DNA of 44,266 bases from NCBI GenBank assembly GCA_002722215.1, contig PBKX01000003.1, positions 36,724 to 80,989 of the forward strand. Direction: 5' to 3'. The position numbers were made by a program, and so were the translations under genes. How positions within the stretch are numbered: the stretch's first letter is position 1; the number at the start of each line of letters is the position of its first letter. Shown one piece after another: positions 17,192-27,045 of the stretch. Source of the stretch: Flavobacteriales bacterium (GTDB taxonomy: Bacteria; Bacteroidota; Bacteroidia; Flavobacteriales; TMED113). The notes under the pieces were generated by a model. It was given only the letters and a program-made list of their open reading frames with translations, was not told the origin of the DNA and ran no database searches.

Positions 17192-18319
17192 TTAATTTAA
17201 ATATTTAATATTATATATAGTATTTATATTAGCACCTAAATTAATATTATTGTTACCTGATCTTAAAGCTGGGGAATTTAAATTTAAATTATAATTATAA
17301 TTTTTTATATCTATAAAAGAAGGTTCTTTATTAATATTAAAATAACCTTCTAGTATTTCTTTATTAGATAAACAATGTGAATGTTTTATTATATTATTAT
17401 TTAAAAAACTATTATAATATATATTATTTTTAGATATTATATAATTATCATTTTTAATACTATTAAATACTATTTTATTTTTATCAAAAGTATTATTAAT
17501 TATATATAATAAAGAACTGTCTTTTTTATTAAATATATTTTCATTTTCTATAAATATATTATTATGTGATTTACAATAATTATTTATATTTAAATCTATA
17601 GATATACAATTTTTATTTTTATAAAAAATATTATTTAAATAATTAATATTAGAATTTCCTGAAATTAAAAAACCATAATTATTATATAAAAAACAATTAT
17701 TTATAATTGTTTTTTTATTATTAATTAATTCCAACACTTTTTTATTTTTAATTAAAAAACTATTATTTAATATAAAAGAGGAATTATATATTCTTAAATC
17801 AGTTTCTTTAAAATAAGAATTAAAAATATTTACATCAGAATTTTTTATTTCTATAAAAGAATTTATTAATAAAGTATTATTTAAATTAATATTATTAATA
17901 GAAATAATATTAATATTTTCTAAGTATGAATTATTTATAATTAAATTTTTACCATCTGACTTTAAATAAAATTTTTTTTTAGAGTAAATAACAGTATTAT
18001 AACTAAAAATTAAATTATTAAAATTAGAATCAGTGTATAAATTTAAAGAATCAGTGTTTTTATTTTCACCAATTATTAAAGTCCCATTATTTATAATTTC
18101 AGCATTATTTTTAATATTTATTTTTACACCATCAGAAATTATTAAAACTTTATTTTTTGGAATAATTAAAGATTTATTTAAAGTGTATGTTTTTTTAGAT
18201 TTATTAATAACATAAGAATTATTAAAACCATTAAAAGAATTAGAATAATCTATAGAATCAATACTTATATAATTTTTACAACCTATAAAAAAAACAAAAA
18301 ACAAAAACAGTCTAAACAT
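17192..18319 (-). CDS. Right-handed parallel beta-helix-type lipoprotein
   Basis: Lipobox-like 'FLFFVFFIGCKNY'; repeated Asn-rich short beta-strand units (NNSYLENINIISINNINLNNTLLINSFIEIKNSDVNIFNSYF); C-terminal 'NLNSPALRSGNNNINLGANI' resembling the end of beta-helix/choice-of-anchor proteins. Confidence 0.7.
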   Translation of the reverse strand: MFRLFLFFVFFIGCKNYISIDSIDYSNSFNGFNNSYVINKSKKTYTLNKSLIIPKNKVLIISDGVKINIKNNAEIINNGTLIIGENKNTDSLNLYTDSNFNNLIFSYNTVIYSKKKFYLKSDGKNLIINNSYLENINIISINNINLNNTLLINSFIEIKNSDVNIFNSYFKETDLRIYNSSFILNNSFLIKNKKVLELINNKKTIINNCFLYNNYGFLISGNSNINYLNNIFYKNKNCISIDLNINNYCKSHNNIFIENENIFNKKDSSLLYIINNTFDKNKIVFNSIKNDNYIISKNNIYYNSFLNNNIIKHSHCLSNKEILEGYFNINKEPSFIDIKNYNYNLNLNSPALRSGNNNINLGANINTIYNIKYLN

Positions 18320-18323
18320 ATTT

Positions 18324-19877
18324 TTAAATAAAATTAGAATCAGATAATAGTTTTTTAGTATAATTATTTCTATTATTTAAAAATAAATCAACACTATTAA
18401 AAGAATCAGTAATCTCACCATTTTTTAAAACAATAATTCTATTACATAAATAATAAACAGAATTTAAATCATGTGAAATAAAAATAACAGTAATTTTTAA
18501 TTTATTATTAATAAAACGAATAAGTTCTAAAATAGAAAATTCGACCTCTATATCTAATCCAGACAAGGATTCGTCAAAAACAATAACACTAGGATTAGAT
18601 GCTAAAACCCGAGCAATAGAAACTCTTTGTTTTTGTCCACCAGACAATTCATGAGGGTACTTAAAAATATAATCCTCTTTTAAAGAAACTAAACTAAAAA
18701 GCTCATAAACAGAAAGATTACTATTATATAAATTAATTATTTCCAAAACACTATCACCAACAGTATATTTAGGATTAAAAGATGAAAAGGGATCTTGATA
18801 AACCATTTGAACAGATTTTTGTAAAAAATTATTATGAGAAGGAAAATTAAAAAAACCAGAATAATTTTTATTAATACCACAAAAAACTCTTCCTAATGTT
18901 GTTTTTCCAGAACCAGAAGAACCAACAATACCCAAACAGTCTCCAGCAAAAACAGATAAACTTAAATCTTTTAAAGCAAAAAAAGAAGGTTTATTTTTAA
19001 ATGAAACAGAAAGCTTTTCAAGTTTAAAAATAACCGGAGAACTATAATTAGGTTTATAAAATTTTTTATAAAAAAAACCAGAAGAAGAGTTAGTTAAAGG
19101 AAATTTTCGATTTTTTATTTTAAATAAATAGTCTTCCAACAACCTAACGTGTTTTTTGTTTTCAGGATTATCTAAAGAAATAAGACTTTTATTTTTTAAA
19201 ACAAAAATACGGTCACAATAATGTTTTATTAAATCTAAATTATGACTAATTAAAACGACACTAAAAGACCTTCTTTTTTTTAAATTAATAATTAAATCCA
19301 AGACAGAACGTTGTGTTGAAGGGTCTAAAGATGTTGTTGGTTCATCAGCTATTAATAAAAGAGGCTTAGAAGCTAAAGCAATAGCAATAACAACTCTCTG
19401 TTTTTGTCCACCAGAAAGCTCATGAGGATATGAAAAAAAAACTTTTTTAGGATTTTCAATACCAACCTCATCAAGAAGACTCAAACAATAATTAAAAGAA
19501 TTATTAGGTTTAATATCAAAACAACATTCTTTTATTTGTTTCCCACAAATAATAGTTGGATTTAAGCTGACTGAAGGGTCTTGAAAGATAAGAGAAATAT
19601 GTTTTTTCCTAAAATTAGAAAAATCTTCAACACCACTTAACAAAAGATTTTTAAAAACAGAAGAAGAATTAAAAACCGCTTGTTTCGCAGAAAAAGAGAA
19701 AATACGAGTATTTAAAAGACCTAATAAAAACAAAGAAAAAACAGACTTACCAGAACCAGAAGAACCAAAAAGCCCAACAATTTCATTTGTTTGAATAGAA
19801 AAATCAGAATTTAAAATTAAACTATAATTTTTTTTATATATAGATAAATTATTTATTTCTAATAAAGGACGCCTCAT
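18324..19877 (-). CDS. Dual-ATPase ABC transporter ATP-binding protein (oligopeptide/DppD-DppF fusion type)
   Basis: Two Walker A (GLFGSSGSGKSV; GIVGSSGSGKTT), two signatures (LSGGQKQRVVIAIAL; LSGGQKQRVSIARVL), 'ADEPTTSLDPSTQ'. Confidence 0.92.
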   Translation of the reverse strand: MRRPLLEINNLSIYKKNYSLILNSDFSIQTNEIVGLFGSSGSGKSVFSLFLLGLLNTRIFSFSAKQAVFNSSSVFKNLLLSGVEDFSNFRKKHISLIFQDPSVSLNPTIICGKQIKECCFDIKPNNSFNYCLSLLDEVGIENPKKVFFSYPHELSGGQKQRVVIAIALASKPLLLIADEPTTSLDPSTQRSVLDLIINLKKRRSFSVVLISHNLDLIKHYCDRIFVLKNKSLISLDNPENKKHVRLLEDYLFKIKNRKFPLTNSSSGFFYKKFYKPNYSSPVIFKLEKLSVSFKNKPSFFALKDLSLSVFAGDCLGIVGSSGSGKTTLGRVFCGINKNYSGFFNFPSHNNFLQKSVQMVYQDPFSSFNPKYTVGDSVLEIINLYNSNLSVYELFSLVSLKEDYIFKYPHELSGGQKQRVSIARVLASNPSVIVFDESLSGLDIEVEFSILELIRFINNKLKITVIFISHDLNSVYYLCNRIIVLKNGEITDSFNSVDLFLNNRNNYTKKLLSDSNFI

Positions 19878-19878
19878 A

Positions 19879-21051
19879 CTATGAAAACTCTTTAATTACT
19901 TGCTTAATAAAAAAATTCAAATTATCAGTTAAGGAATATTCATTATTTTCAGATGATTTTTCATCTTCAAACAAACCAAGTCGAACAAAAACCAAATCTA
20001 AATCAGGAATAATAACAATATATTGACCATTAAAACCACGAGCATAAACAATGTCTTTTCCAGAAACATTAGCAGTCCACCAACCATTAGCATAAAAATC
20101 TACCAACTCTCCATCAGAACCATCAATATCAAGCAACAAAGGGGGCGAAACAGCCCAATCAATATAATTTTCTGAAACAACTCTTTTTCCTAAAAAACTC
20201 CCACGATTAAGAACCAATAAGCCCAGCTTAGAAAAATCACGAGCATTACTATTAAAGCAACAAAAGGTCTTCTCGACACCACCATTATAATCTAGAGTCC
20301 ATAAAGCATCGTCTTTTGCGCCAATTTCTGACCATAAAACAGAACTTGCAAAAGAGGAAACACTAACACCTGTTGCCCGTTCCAACAAAACACCTAAAAG
20401 CTGAGTGTCACCACTTTTATAATCGTGAATTTTTCCCGGAGAAGAAATAAAACGCCTATTAAGAATCAAGTTTTTTAAATTAGAACCATAGTATGATTTT
20501 GCGGTCACACTAATAGGTTTTTTATAGTTTTCTAACCAATCTAATCCAGAAGACATTTCTAAAAGATGTTTAATTTTAACATCTTGACCATTAAAGGGTT
20601 TTAACTCAGGAAGAAAATCAAAAATACTTTGATCAACACTAGAAATAAAACCCCGATCCACAGCACAACCCACCAACAAGGAAACAATACTTTTCGCTAT
20701 AGAAAAAGAGTTTGTGGAAGAAGAAGAATTACCAAACCTCCAGTATTTTTCAAAACGAACACTATCATTTTGAACAACCAAAAAAGCAATAGACTTAGAT
20801 TTGTTTAAAACAAAATCAAGAGAATCATTAATAATAGAATCATTATAATTATAACCTAAAGGAATTTCAAAAGGGTTTTCAGCAAAAACAGTTCTGTTGT
20901 AAAAAAAACGAGAATCATCTATTTGCGCAGAAGGTTCACCTCTTAAATATGTACACCTAATACCATGAAACAAATAAGAAACATCAAAAACAAAAACAAA
21001 AACAAATAAAACAACAAAAATACCTCCCGCCCAAAAAAAATACTTTTTCAT
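19879..21051 (-). CDS. Serine hydrolase, beta-lactamase (class C-like) family
   Basis: SxxK 'NSFSIAKSIVSLLVG', 'LLEMSSGLDW', Y-x-S 'HDYKSGDTQLLGVLLERATG'; N-terminal membrane anchor. Start moved to ATG at 21051 (MKKYFFWAGG), overlapping the lipB stop. Confidence 0.88.
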   Translation of the reverse strand: MKKYFFWAGGIFVVLFVFVFVFDVSYLFHGIRCTYLRGEPSAQIDDSRFFYNRTVFAENPFEIPLGYNYNDSIINDSLDFVLNKSKSIAFLVVQNDSVRFEKYWRFGNSSSSTNSFSIAKSIVSLLVGCAVDRGFISSVDQSIFDFLPELKPFNGQDVKIKHLLEMSSGLDWLENYKKPISVTAKSYYGSNLKNLILNRRFISSPGKIHDYKSGDTQLLGVLLERATGVSVSSFASSVLWSEIGAKDDALWTLDYNGGVEKTFCCFNSNARDFSKLGLLVLNRGSFLGKRVVSENYIDWAVSPPLLLDIDGSDGELVDFYANGWWTANVSGKDIVYARGFNGQYIVIIPDLDLVFVRLGLFEDEKSSENNEYSLTDNLNFFIKQVIKEFS

Positions 21052-21734
21052 TCTACTAAATTTACAATAGTACACTCAAAAACCCTTTCAAAATAAAGTT
21101 TAAATAAATCTTCAACATCAGAAAAAAGAACAGGTTCATCTGTTTCTAAAGATAAAGAAGTTACACCACGATCTTTAATACCACAAGGAATAATATTGTT
21201 AAAATAATCCATATTAACATCAACATTAAAAGCCAAACCATGCATTGTAACCCAACGACTAGCACGAACACCCATTGCACAAATTTTTTTAAAATCAAAG
21301 TTTTTGTTTTTTAACCAAACCCCTGTTGCACCATCTAACCTTAAGCCAGTAATACTGTAGTTTTTTAAAACACCAATAACAACATCTTCTAAACATCGAA
21401 GGTATCGATGAATGTCAGTGAAAAAATTATCTAAATCAAAAATAGGATATACAACTAGCTGACCAGGACCATGATATGTTATGTCTCCCCCTCTATTTAT
21501 TTTATAAAATTGAGCATCATTACTACTAAGCTCTTTTTTATTTAATAATAAATTTTCTTTATTGCCACTTTTACCTAAAGTATAAACGTGTGGATGTTGA
21601 CAAAAAAGCAAATAGTTTTTTGTTGTTGTTTTTTGTTTTTTATCAGCAACAATAGAATCTAAAATAGACTCTTGAATATCCCAGGCATCTTTAAAATCAA
21701 TAAGCCCTAAATTTTTAAAAAAAACTGTTTTCAT
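21048..21734 (-). CDS. lipB: Lipoyl(octanoyl) transferase
   Basis: 'YKINRGGDITYHGPGQLVVYPIFDL', 'RLDGATGVWL', 'ICAMGVRASRWVTMHGLAFNV'. Confidence 0.95.
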   Translation of the reverse strand: MKTVFFKNLGLIDFKDAWDIQESILDSIVADKKQKTTTKNYLLFCQHPHVYTLGKSGNKENLLLNKKELSSNDAQFYKINRGGDITYHGPGQLVVYPIFDLDNFFTDIHRYLRCLEDVVIGVLKNYSITGLRLDGATGVWLKNKNFDFKKICAMGVRASRWVTMHGLAFNVDVNMDYFNNIIPCGIKDRGVTSLSLETDEPVLFSDVEDLFKLYFERVFECTIVNLVE

Positions 21735-21752
21735 TTGTTATATGAATATAAC

Positions 21753-21760
21753 TATATTTG
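21753..21760 (+). promoter_or_regulatory. Candidate -7 element (TATATTTG) upstream of lysS
   Basis: Exact TAnnTTTG in the 45-bp lipB/lysS divergent spacer; upstream TTTG is only 15 nt away. Confidence 0.3.
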
Positions 21761-21779
21761 ATTAAATTAAATTTTAGTT

Positions 21780-23276
21780 GTGGAAAAATATACAGAACAA
21801 GAACAAACCAGAAGAGAGTCTTTAAAAAAAATACAAGACCTAGGAATAAACCCGTATCCAGCGGAGGAATATAAAACAAACGCAACAAGTCAGGAAATTA
21901 AAGAGGGTTTTAAAAAAAAATCAGTTTGTCTTGCCGGAAGAATAATGAGCAGAAGAATAATGGGAAAAGCATCTTTCATTGAATTAAAAGACTTTAAAGG
22001 AAAAATACAAGTATATATAAACAGGGATGAAATTTGTCCAAAAGAAGACAAAACAATGTATAACGATGTGTTTAAAAAATACCTTGATATTGGAGACATT
22101 ATAGGTGTTGAGGGAGATATTTTTACAACAAAAGTTGGAGAAATAAGCGTCAGGGCAAAAAAAATAAAAATCCTATCCAAATCTATAAAACCTCTTCCGG
22201 TTGTTAAAACAGACACAGAAGGAAAGATTTATGACGACTTTAAAAACACAGAATTAAGATACAGACAGAGATCAATAGATCTTATTGTAAATGAAAACTC
22301 TTGGGATGTTTTCGAAAAAAGAACAGAAATATATAACCATATAAGAACCCTATTAAACAAAGAGGGTTATATGGAGGTTGAAACCCCAATTTTACAATCG
22401 GTTGCCGGGGGAGCAGCAGCCAAACCATTTATAACCCACCATAATTCGCTAGATATCCCCCTATATCTAAGGATAGCCAATGAACTATATTTAAAAAGAT
22501 TAATTGTTGGAGGAAAAGAAGGGGTATATGAGTTTGCTAAAGACTTTCGAAATGAAGGAATGGATAAAACCCATAACCCAGAATTTACAATGTTAGAACT
22601 ATATGTTGCATATAAAGACTATCATTGGATGATGAAATTTATTGAAAATGTTTTTGAAAAAACAGTTAAAAGTGTTTGTGGAAAAACAGTAATAAAATAT
22701 GGTAATACAGAAATAAACTTTAAGGGACCATACAAAAAGATTTCATTTTTTGAATCAATAAAAAAAGAAACGGGTGATGATATTTCAAAAATGACCGAAC
22801 AAGAACTCTTTAAATACTGTAAGTCTAAAAAAATAGAAACAAAAAAATCTATGGGCAGGGGGAAATTGTTCGATGCTGTTTTTGGGTTTTTTTGTGAAAA
22901 AAAATTAATTCAACCAACATATATAACAAACTATCCAATAGAAATGTCTCCATTAACAAAAAAACATAGAACAGAGGAGGGGTTAACAGAAAGGTTTGAG
23001 TTGTTTATTAATGGAAAAGAAATAGCAAACGCATATTCTGAACAAAATAACCCAATAGAACAAAGAGAAAGCTTTAAAGAACAGATGAAATTAGCCAATA
23101 AAGGGGACGACGAAGCAATGCTTATAGACAATGACTTTTTAAAAGCACTAGAGTATGGTATGCCCCCAACTTCGGGAATAGGAATAGGAATGGATAGACT
23201 AACAATGATTTTAACAAACAAAAAATCAATACAAGATGTTTTGTTTTTTCCACAAATGAAACCGGAAAATAAATGA
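21780..23276 (+). CDS. lysS: Lysyl-tRNA synthetase (class II), GTG start
   Basis: 'RYRQRSIDLIVNE', 'MEVETPILQSVAGGAAAKPFITHHNSLDIPLYLRIANELYLKRLIVGG', 'FRNEGMDKTHNPEFTMLELY', 'GIGIGMDRLTMIL'. Confidence 0.97.
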   Translation: MEKYTEQEQTRRESLKKIQDLGINPYPAEEYKTNATSQEIKEGFKKKSVCLAGRIMSRRIMGKASFIELKDFKGKIQVYINRDEICPKEDKTMYNDVFKKYLDIGDIIGVEGDIFTTKVGEISVRAKKIKILSKSIKPLPVVKTDTEGKIYDDFKNTELRYRQRSIDLIVNENSWDVFEKRTEIYNHIRTLLNKEGYMEVETPILQSVAGGAAAKPFITHHNSLDIPLYLRIANELYLKRLIVGGKEGVYEFAKDFRNEGMDKTHNPEFTMLELYVAYKDYHWMMKFIENVFEKTVKSVCGKTVIKYGNTEINFKGPYKKISFFESIKKETGDDISKMTEQELFKYCKSKKIETKKSMGRGKLFDAVFGFFCEKKLIQPTYITNYPIEMSPLTKKHRTEEGLTERFELFINGKEIANAYSEQNNPIEQRESFKEQMKLANKGDDEAMLIDNDFLKALEYGMPPTSGIGIGMDRLTMILTNKKSIQDVLFFPQMKPENK

Positions 23277-23692
23277 ATATAACAATAGGATCAGACCACG
23301 CAGGAGTAGAGTATAAATCAGAAATAACTCACTTCCTAGAGCAAAAAAAATATAAAATTTTAGATGTTGGCACATACACAAAAGAGAGTGTTGATTATCC
23401 AGACTACGCACACCTAGTAGCACAAGAAGTTATGGCTGGCTCAGAATTTGGAATACTAATTTGTGGCAGTGGAAATGGGGTAAGTATGGCAGCAAATAAA
23501 CACAAAGGTATTCGTGCAGCAATTTGCTGGAATAAAGAAATAGCAAAACTAGCAAGAAATCACAATAACGCTAATATTATATCTTTACCAGCAAGGTTTT
23601 TAAAAAAATCAGATGCACTCAAAATCATTGAAACTTTTCTTTCAGAGGGTTTTGATGGGGGGCGTCACATAAATAGAGTTAATAAAATATAA
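23273..23692 (+). CDS. rpiB: Ribose-5-phosphate isomerase B
   Basis: 'ITIGSDHAGVEYK', 'DVGTYTKESVDYPDYA', 'GILICGSGNGVSMAANK', 'RHINRVNKI'; ATGA overlap with lysS. Confidence 0.95.
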   Translation: MNITIGSDHAGVEYKSEITHFLEQKKYKILDVGTYTKESVDYPDYAHLVAQEVMAGSEFGILICGSGNGVSMAANKHKGIRAAICWNKEIAKLARNHNNANIISLPARFLKKSDALKIIETFLSEGFDGGRHINRVNKI

Positions 23693-23701
23693 TCAAGTAA
23701 A

Positions 23702-25513
23702 ATGAATAAAAAAACAACACTTACAATAATAGTTAGCCTAATACTTTTTTTAGTAAACGCACAAACAGAAAACCAGCAAAAAAAAGAAAACTACCAACAA
23801 GGATTTAACAACACCATTAATGTTAATTTTTCAGCAATGGCAATTTTAGATGCAGTTAAAAATCAAAAACTGCCAAACGGAAAAGAATATAATCCTAACG
23901 AGAACGGAAAAGATTTAAAAAGAGATTTTCAACTATTTAAAAATTCATATGGCAAACAAAACCTAGAAACACTCAAAAGAAACATAATTATAGAAAAAAA
24001 CCCCCCGCCGATTATTCCCACAACAAAAGAAATAGGCGAAACAATAACAAAACAAACACTCAAAAAACATATAAGTATTCTTGCCTCAGATTCTCTTGAA
24101 GGAAGAGAGGTTGGTCAACCAGGAGAATTAAAGGCAGCAGACTATATTTCAAGACACTTTAAAGATATAGGGATACCAACATACAAAGACTCTACTTATT
24201 ATCAGGAAATTCCTCTTCAAAAAAGAGATATCAAAACAGCAAGCATTAAAATAGACAAAATACAATATAATTTCAAAGAAAACTTTTACACCTATCCAAA
24301 TTTTAGTGATACAGAAATTGAATCAGAAAACATCCTTTTTTTAGGATATGGAATAGAATCAAAAAACTACAATGATTACAATACCAACATAGAAGGAAAG
24401 GTTGTTTTGGTTTTTAGTGGAGAGCCAAAAGACGAAGATGGAAACTATCTTGTTTCACTAGGAAAAGAAAAATGTCCAGAATCAAACTGGAAATTTAAAT
24501 TAAACAAAGCAAAAGAAAAGGGGGCAAAAGCTATATTGTTTATTGCTGAAAACTACCAGTCAAACTATGAAAAGGTTGAACACAAAATAAATCACCCAGG
24601 AGTTTCTCTTCAAAAAAAAGAAGATCCAATACCATTTTTTTTCGTGAGTGAAAGCATAGCAAATCAGATATTGGGAAAAAATAAAATAGAAAAGCTTAGG
24701 AAAAAAATAAAAACAAAAAAAACCCCCTCAAATAAACTAATTAGTAAAAAAATACATTTATCTACAAAAAATGAAGATTCTTTTTTTTCTGGAAAAAATG
24801 TATTAGGATTTATTGAAGGTAGTGACCCAGATTTAAAAAATGAAATAATTGTAATTACAGCCCACTACGACCATATTGGAATAATTGATAATCTTATCCA
24901 TAATGGAGCAGATGATAATGCAACAGGAACGGCCGCAGTATTAGAAATAGCATCAGCATTTCAATTTGCAAAAAAATTAGGAGCTGATTTTAAAAGAAGT
25001 ATTTTATGTTTGCCTAATTCTGCAGAAGAAAAAGGGCTACTTGGATCTTATTATTATGTTGAAAACCCAGAGTTTCCAATCAAAAACACAATAGCCTGTT
25101 TAAATGTTGACATGATAGGAAGAATGGATGAGTTTCATCCAAATGATAGTAACTATGTTTACTTAATTGGATCGGACAAGCTTAGCACAGACCTTGATAA
25201 TATATCGAAATACGCTAACAAAAAATACGTTAATCTAGATTTAGATTATACATTCAACGACCCTAATGATCCAAATAGGTTTTATTATAGATCAGACCAC
25301 TATAATTTTGCAAAAAAGAATATTCCATCAATATTTTATTTTAGCGGTGTACATGAAGACTATCATAAACACACAGACACAATGGATAAGTTGGTTTACG
25401 AGAAGGTGGAAAAAATTGCTAAACTAATTTTTTACACCGCATGGGAACTAGCTAATTCAGAGAATCGACCAAGGGTAGATAAAAAAAATGACTTTAATCT
25501 AAATAGATATTAA
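23702..25513 (+). CDS. Secreted M28 family metallopeptidase
   Basis: N-terminal signal segment, 'DSLEGREVGQPGELKAADYI', 'VITAHYDHIG', 'NGADDNATGTAAVLEIA', 'EEKGLLGSYYYVE', 'RSDHYNFAKKNIPSIFYFSG'. Confidence 0.92.
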   Translation: MNKKTTLTIIVSLILFLVNAQTENQQKKENYQQGFNNTINVNFSAMAILDAVKNQKLPNGKEYNPNENGKDLKRDFQLFKNSYGKQNLETLKRNIIIEKNPPPIIPTTKEIGETITKQTLKKHISILASDSLEGREVGQPGELKAADYISRHFKDIGIPTYKDSTYYQEIPLQKRDIKTASIKIDKIQYNFKENFYTYPNFSDTEIESENILFLGYGIESKNYNDYNTNIEGKVVLVFSGEPKDEDGNYLVSLGKEKCPESNWKFKLNKAKEKGAKAILFIAENYQSNYEKVEHKINHPGVSLQKKEDPIPFFFVSESIANQILGKNKIEKLRKKIKTKKTPSNKLISKKIHLSTKNEDSFFSGKNVLGFIEGSDPDLKNEIIVITAHYDHIGIIDNLIHNGADDNATGTAAVLEIASAFQFAKKLGADFKRSILCLPNSAEEKGLLGSYYYVENPEFPIKNTIACLNVDMIGRMDEFHPNDSNYVYLIGSDKLSTDLDNISKYANKKYVNLDLDYTFNDPNDPNRFYYRSDHYNFAKKNIPSIFYFSGVHEDYHKHTDTMDKLVYEKVEKIAKLIFYTAWELANSENRPRVDKKNDFNLNRY

Positions 25514-27033
25514 AAGTCGAACTTTATACCTTGTGCTAACGGGAGATCCTCAGAATAATTAATAGTATTGGTCTGTCTTCTCATATAAGCTTTCCACGCA
25601 TCTGATCCAGACTCTCTTCCCCCTCCAGTTTCTTTTTCTCCACCAAAAGCCCCCCCAATTTCGGCCCCAGAAGTCCCAATATTTACATTAGCAATACCAC
25701 AATCAGAGCCAGAATGAGACAAAAATCGCTCTGCCTCACGAACACTATTTGTCATAATTGCAGAGGAAAGTCCTTGGGGAACATTATTTTGAATCTCTAT
25801 AGCCTCCTCCAAGGTTTCGTATTTCATTAAATATAATATAGGCGCAAATGTTTCTGTTTGAACAATATCCATATCATTGGAAACTTCTGCAATAACAGGC
25901 TTTACATAACAACCAGACTCATATCCTAATCCAGATAAAAGCCCACCACCAACAATAATCTTACCACATTTTTCAATTTCCGACAAAGCATTTAAATACA
26001 TATTAACAGCATCTTTATCAATAAGCGGGCCCATGTGGTTTTTTTCATCTAAAGGGTTACCTATTTTTATTTGACCATAAGCCCCAATAAGATTTTCCTT
26101 AACACGATCATAAACAGAATTATGAATAATTAATCTTCGTGTTGTTGTACACCGTTGTCCAGCTGTACCAACAGCACCAAAAACAACACCAACTGTTGCA
26201 ATATTTAAATCCGCATCTGGCGTAATAATCATAGCATTATTACCGCCAAGCTCTAAAATAGTTTTTCCAAATCTCTCAGCAACAGTAGCGCCCACAACTC
26301 TCCCCATTCTAGTTGACCCTGTTGCAGAAATAAGAGGAGCTCGTCGGTCATTAGTTAGCCACTCACCAACACGATAATCCCCATTAATCAAACAAGAAAT
26401 ACCCTCAGGGAGGTTGTTTTTTTCTAACACTTTTGACATAATTTTTTGACAAGCAACAGCACAAAAAGGGGTTTTTTCAGAAGGTTTCCAAACACACACA
26501 TCACCACAAACCCAAGCTAAAGCAGCATTCCAAGCCCAAACAGCAACCGGAAAATTAAAAGCAGAAATTATCCCAACAATACCAAGAGGATGATATTGTT
26601 CATACATTCTATGTTGACTTCTTTCAGAATGAAGAGTAATACCACAAAGCTGTCTTGATAACCCAACTGCAAAATCACAAATATCAATCATTTCTTGCAC
26701 CTCACCCAATCCCTCTTGATAAGATTTCCCCATTTCATATGAAACCAATTTCCCAAGATTTGTTTTATTTTTTCTTAATTCATCTCCGAATTGCCTTACA
26801 ATCTCGCCCCTTTTTGGAGCCGGCATAATTCTCCAAACTTTAAATGCGGCTTCAGCACTATCCATAACACGATTATAATCCTCCAAGGAAGTTGGATATA
26901 TAGAGCCAATAACACCACCATCTACTGGCGAATTTGATCTTAAAAGTGATCCCGTTGAACCCATCCAGTCTTGTCCAGTTGATGTTCCGGAATGAGTTTC
27001 ATTGATACCAAGGTTTTGTAAAATACTTTCCAT
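25510..27033 (-). CDS. Aldehyde dehydrogenase, ALDH7 (aminoadipate-semialdehyde/antiquitin)-like
   Basis: 'PLGIVGIISAFNFPVAVWAWNAALA', 'LELGGNNAMIITPDADL', 'TAGQRCTTTRRLIIH', 'IGGAFGGEKETGGGRESGSDAWKAYMRRQTNTINYS'. Confidence 0.92.
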   Translation of the reverse strand: MESILQNLGINETHSGTSTGQDWMGSTGSLLRSNSPVDGGVIGSIYPTSLEDYNRVMDSAEAAFKVWRIMPAPKRGEIVRQFGDELRKNKTNLGKLVSYEMGKSYQEGLGEVQEMIDICDFAVGLSRQLCGITLHSERSQHRMYEQYHPLGIVGIISAFNFPVAVWAWNAALAWVCGDVCVWKPSEKTPFCAVACQKIMSKVLEKNNLPEGISCLINGDYRVGEWLTNDRRAPLISATGSTRMGRVVGATVAERFGKTILELGGNNAMIITPDADLNIATVGVVFGAVGTAGQRCTTTRRLIIHNSVYDRVKENLIGAYGQIKIGNPLDEKNHMGPLIDKDAVNMYLNALSEIEKCGKIIVGGGLLSGLGYESGCYVKPVIAEVSNDMDIVQTETFAPILYLMKYETLEEAIEIQNNVPQGLSSAIMTNSVREAERFLSHSGSDCGIANVNIGTSGAEIGGAFGGEKETGGGRESGSDAWKAYMRRQTNTINYSEDLPLAQGIKFDF

Positions 27034-27045
27034 TTTTAGTTTTTT

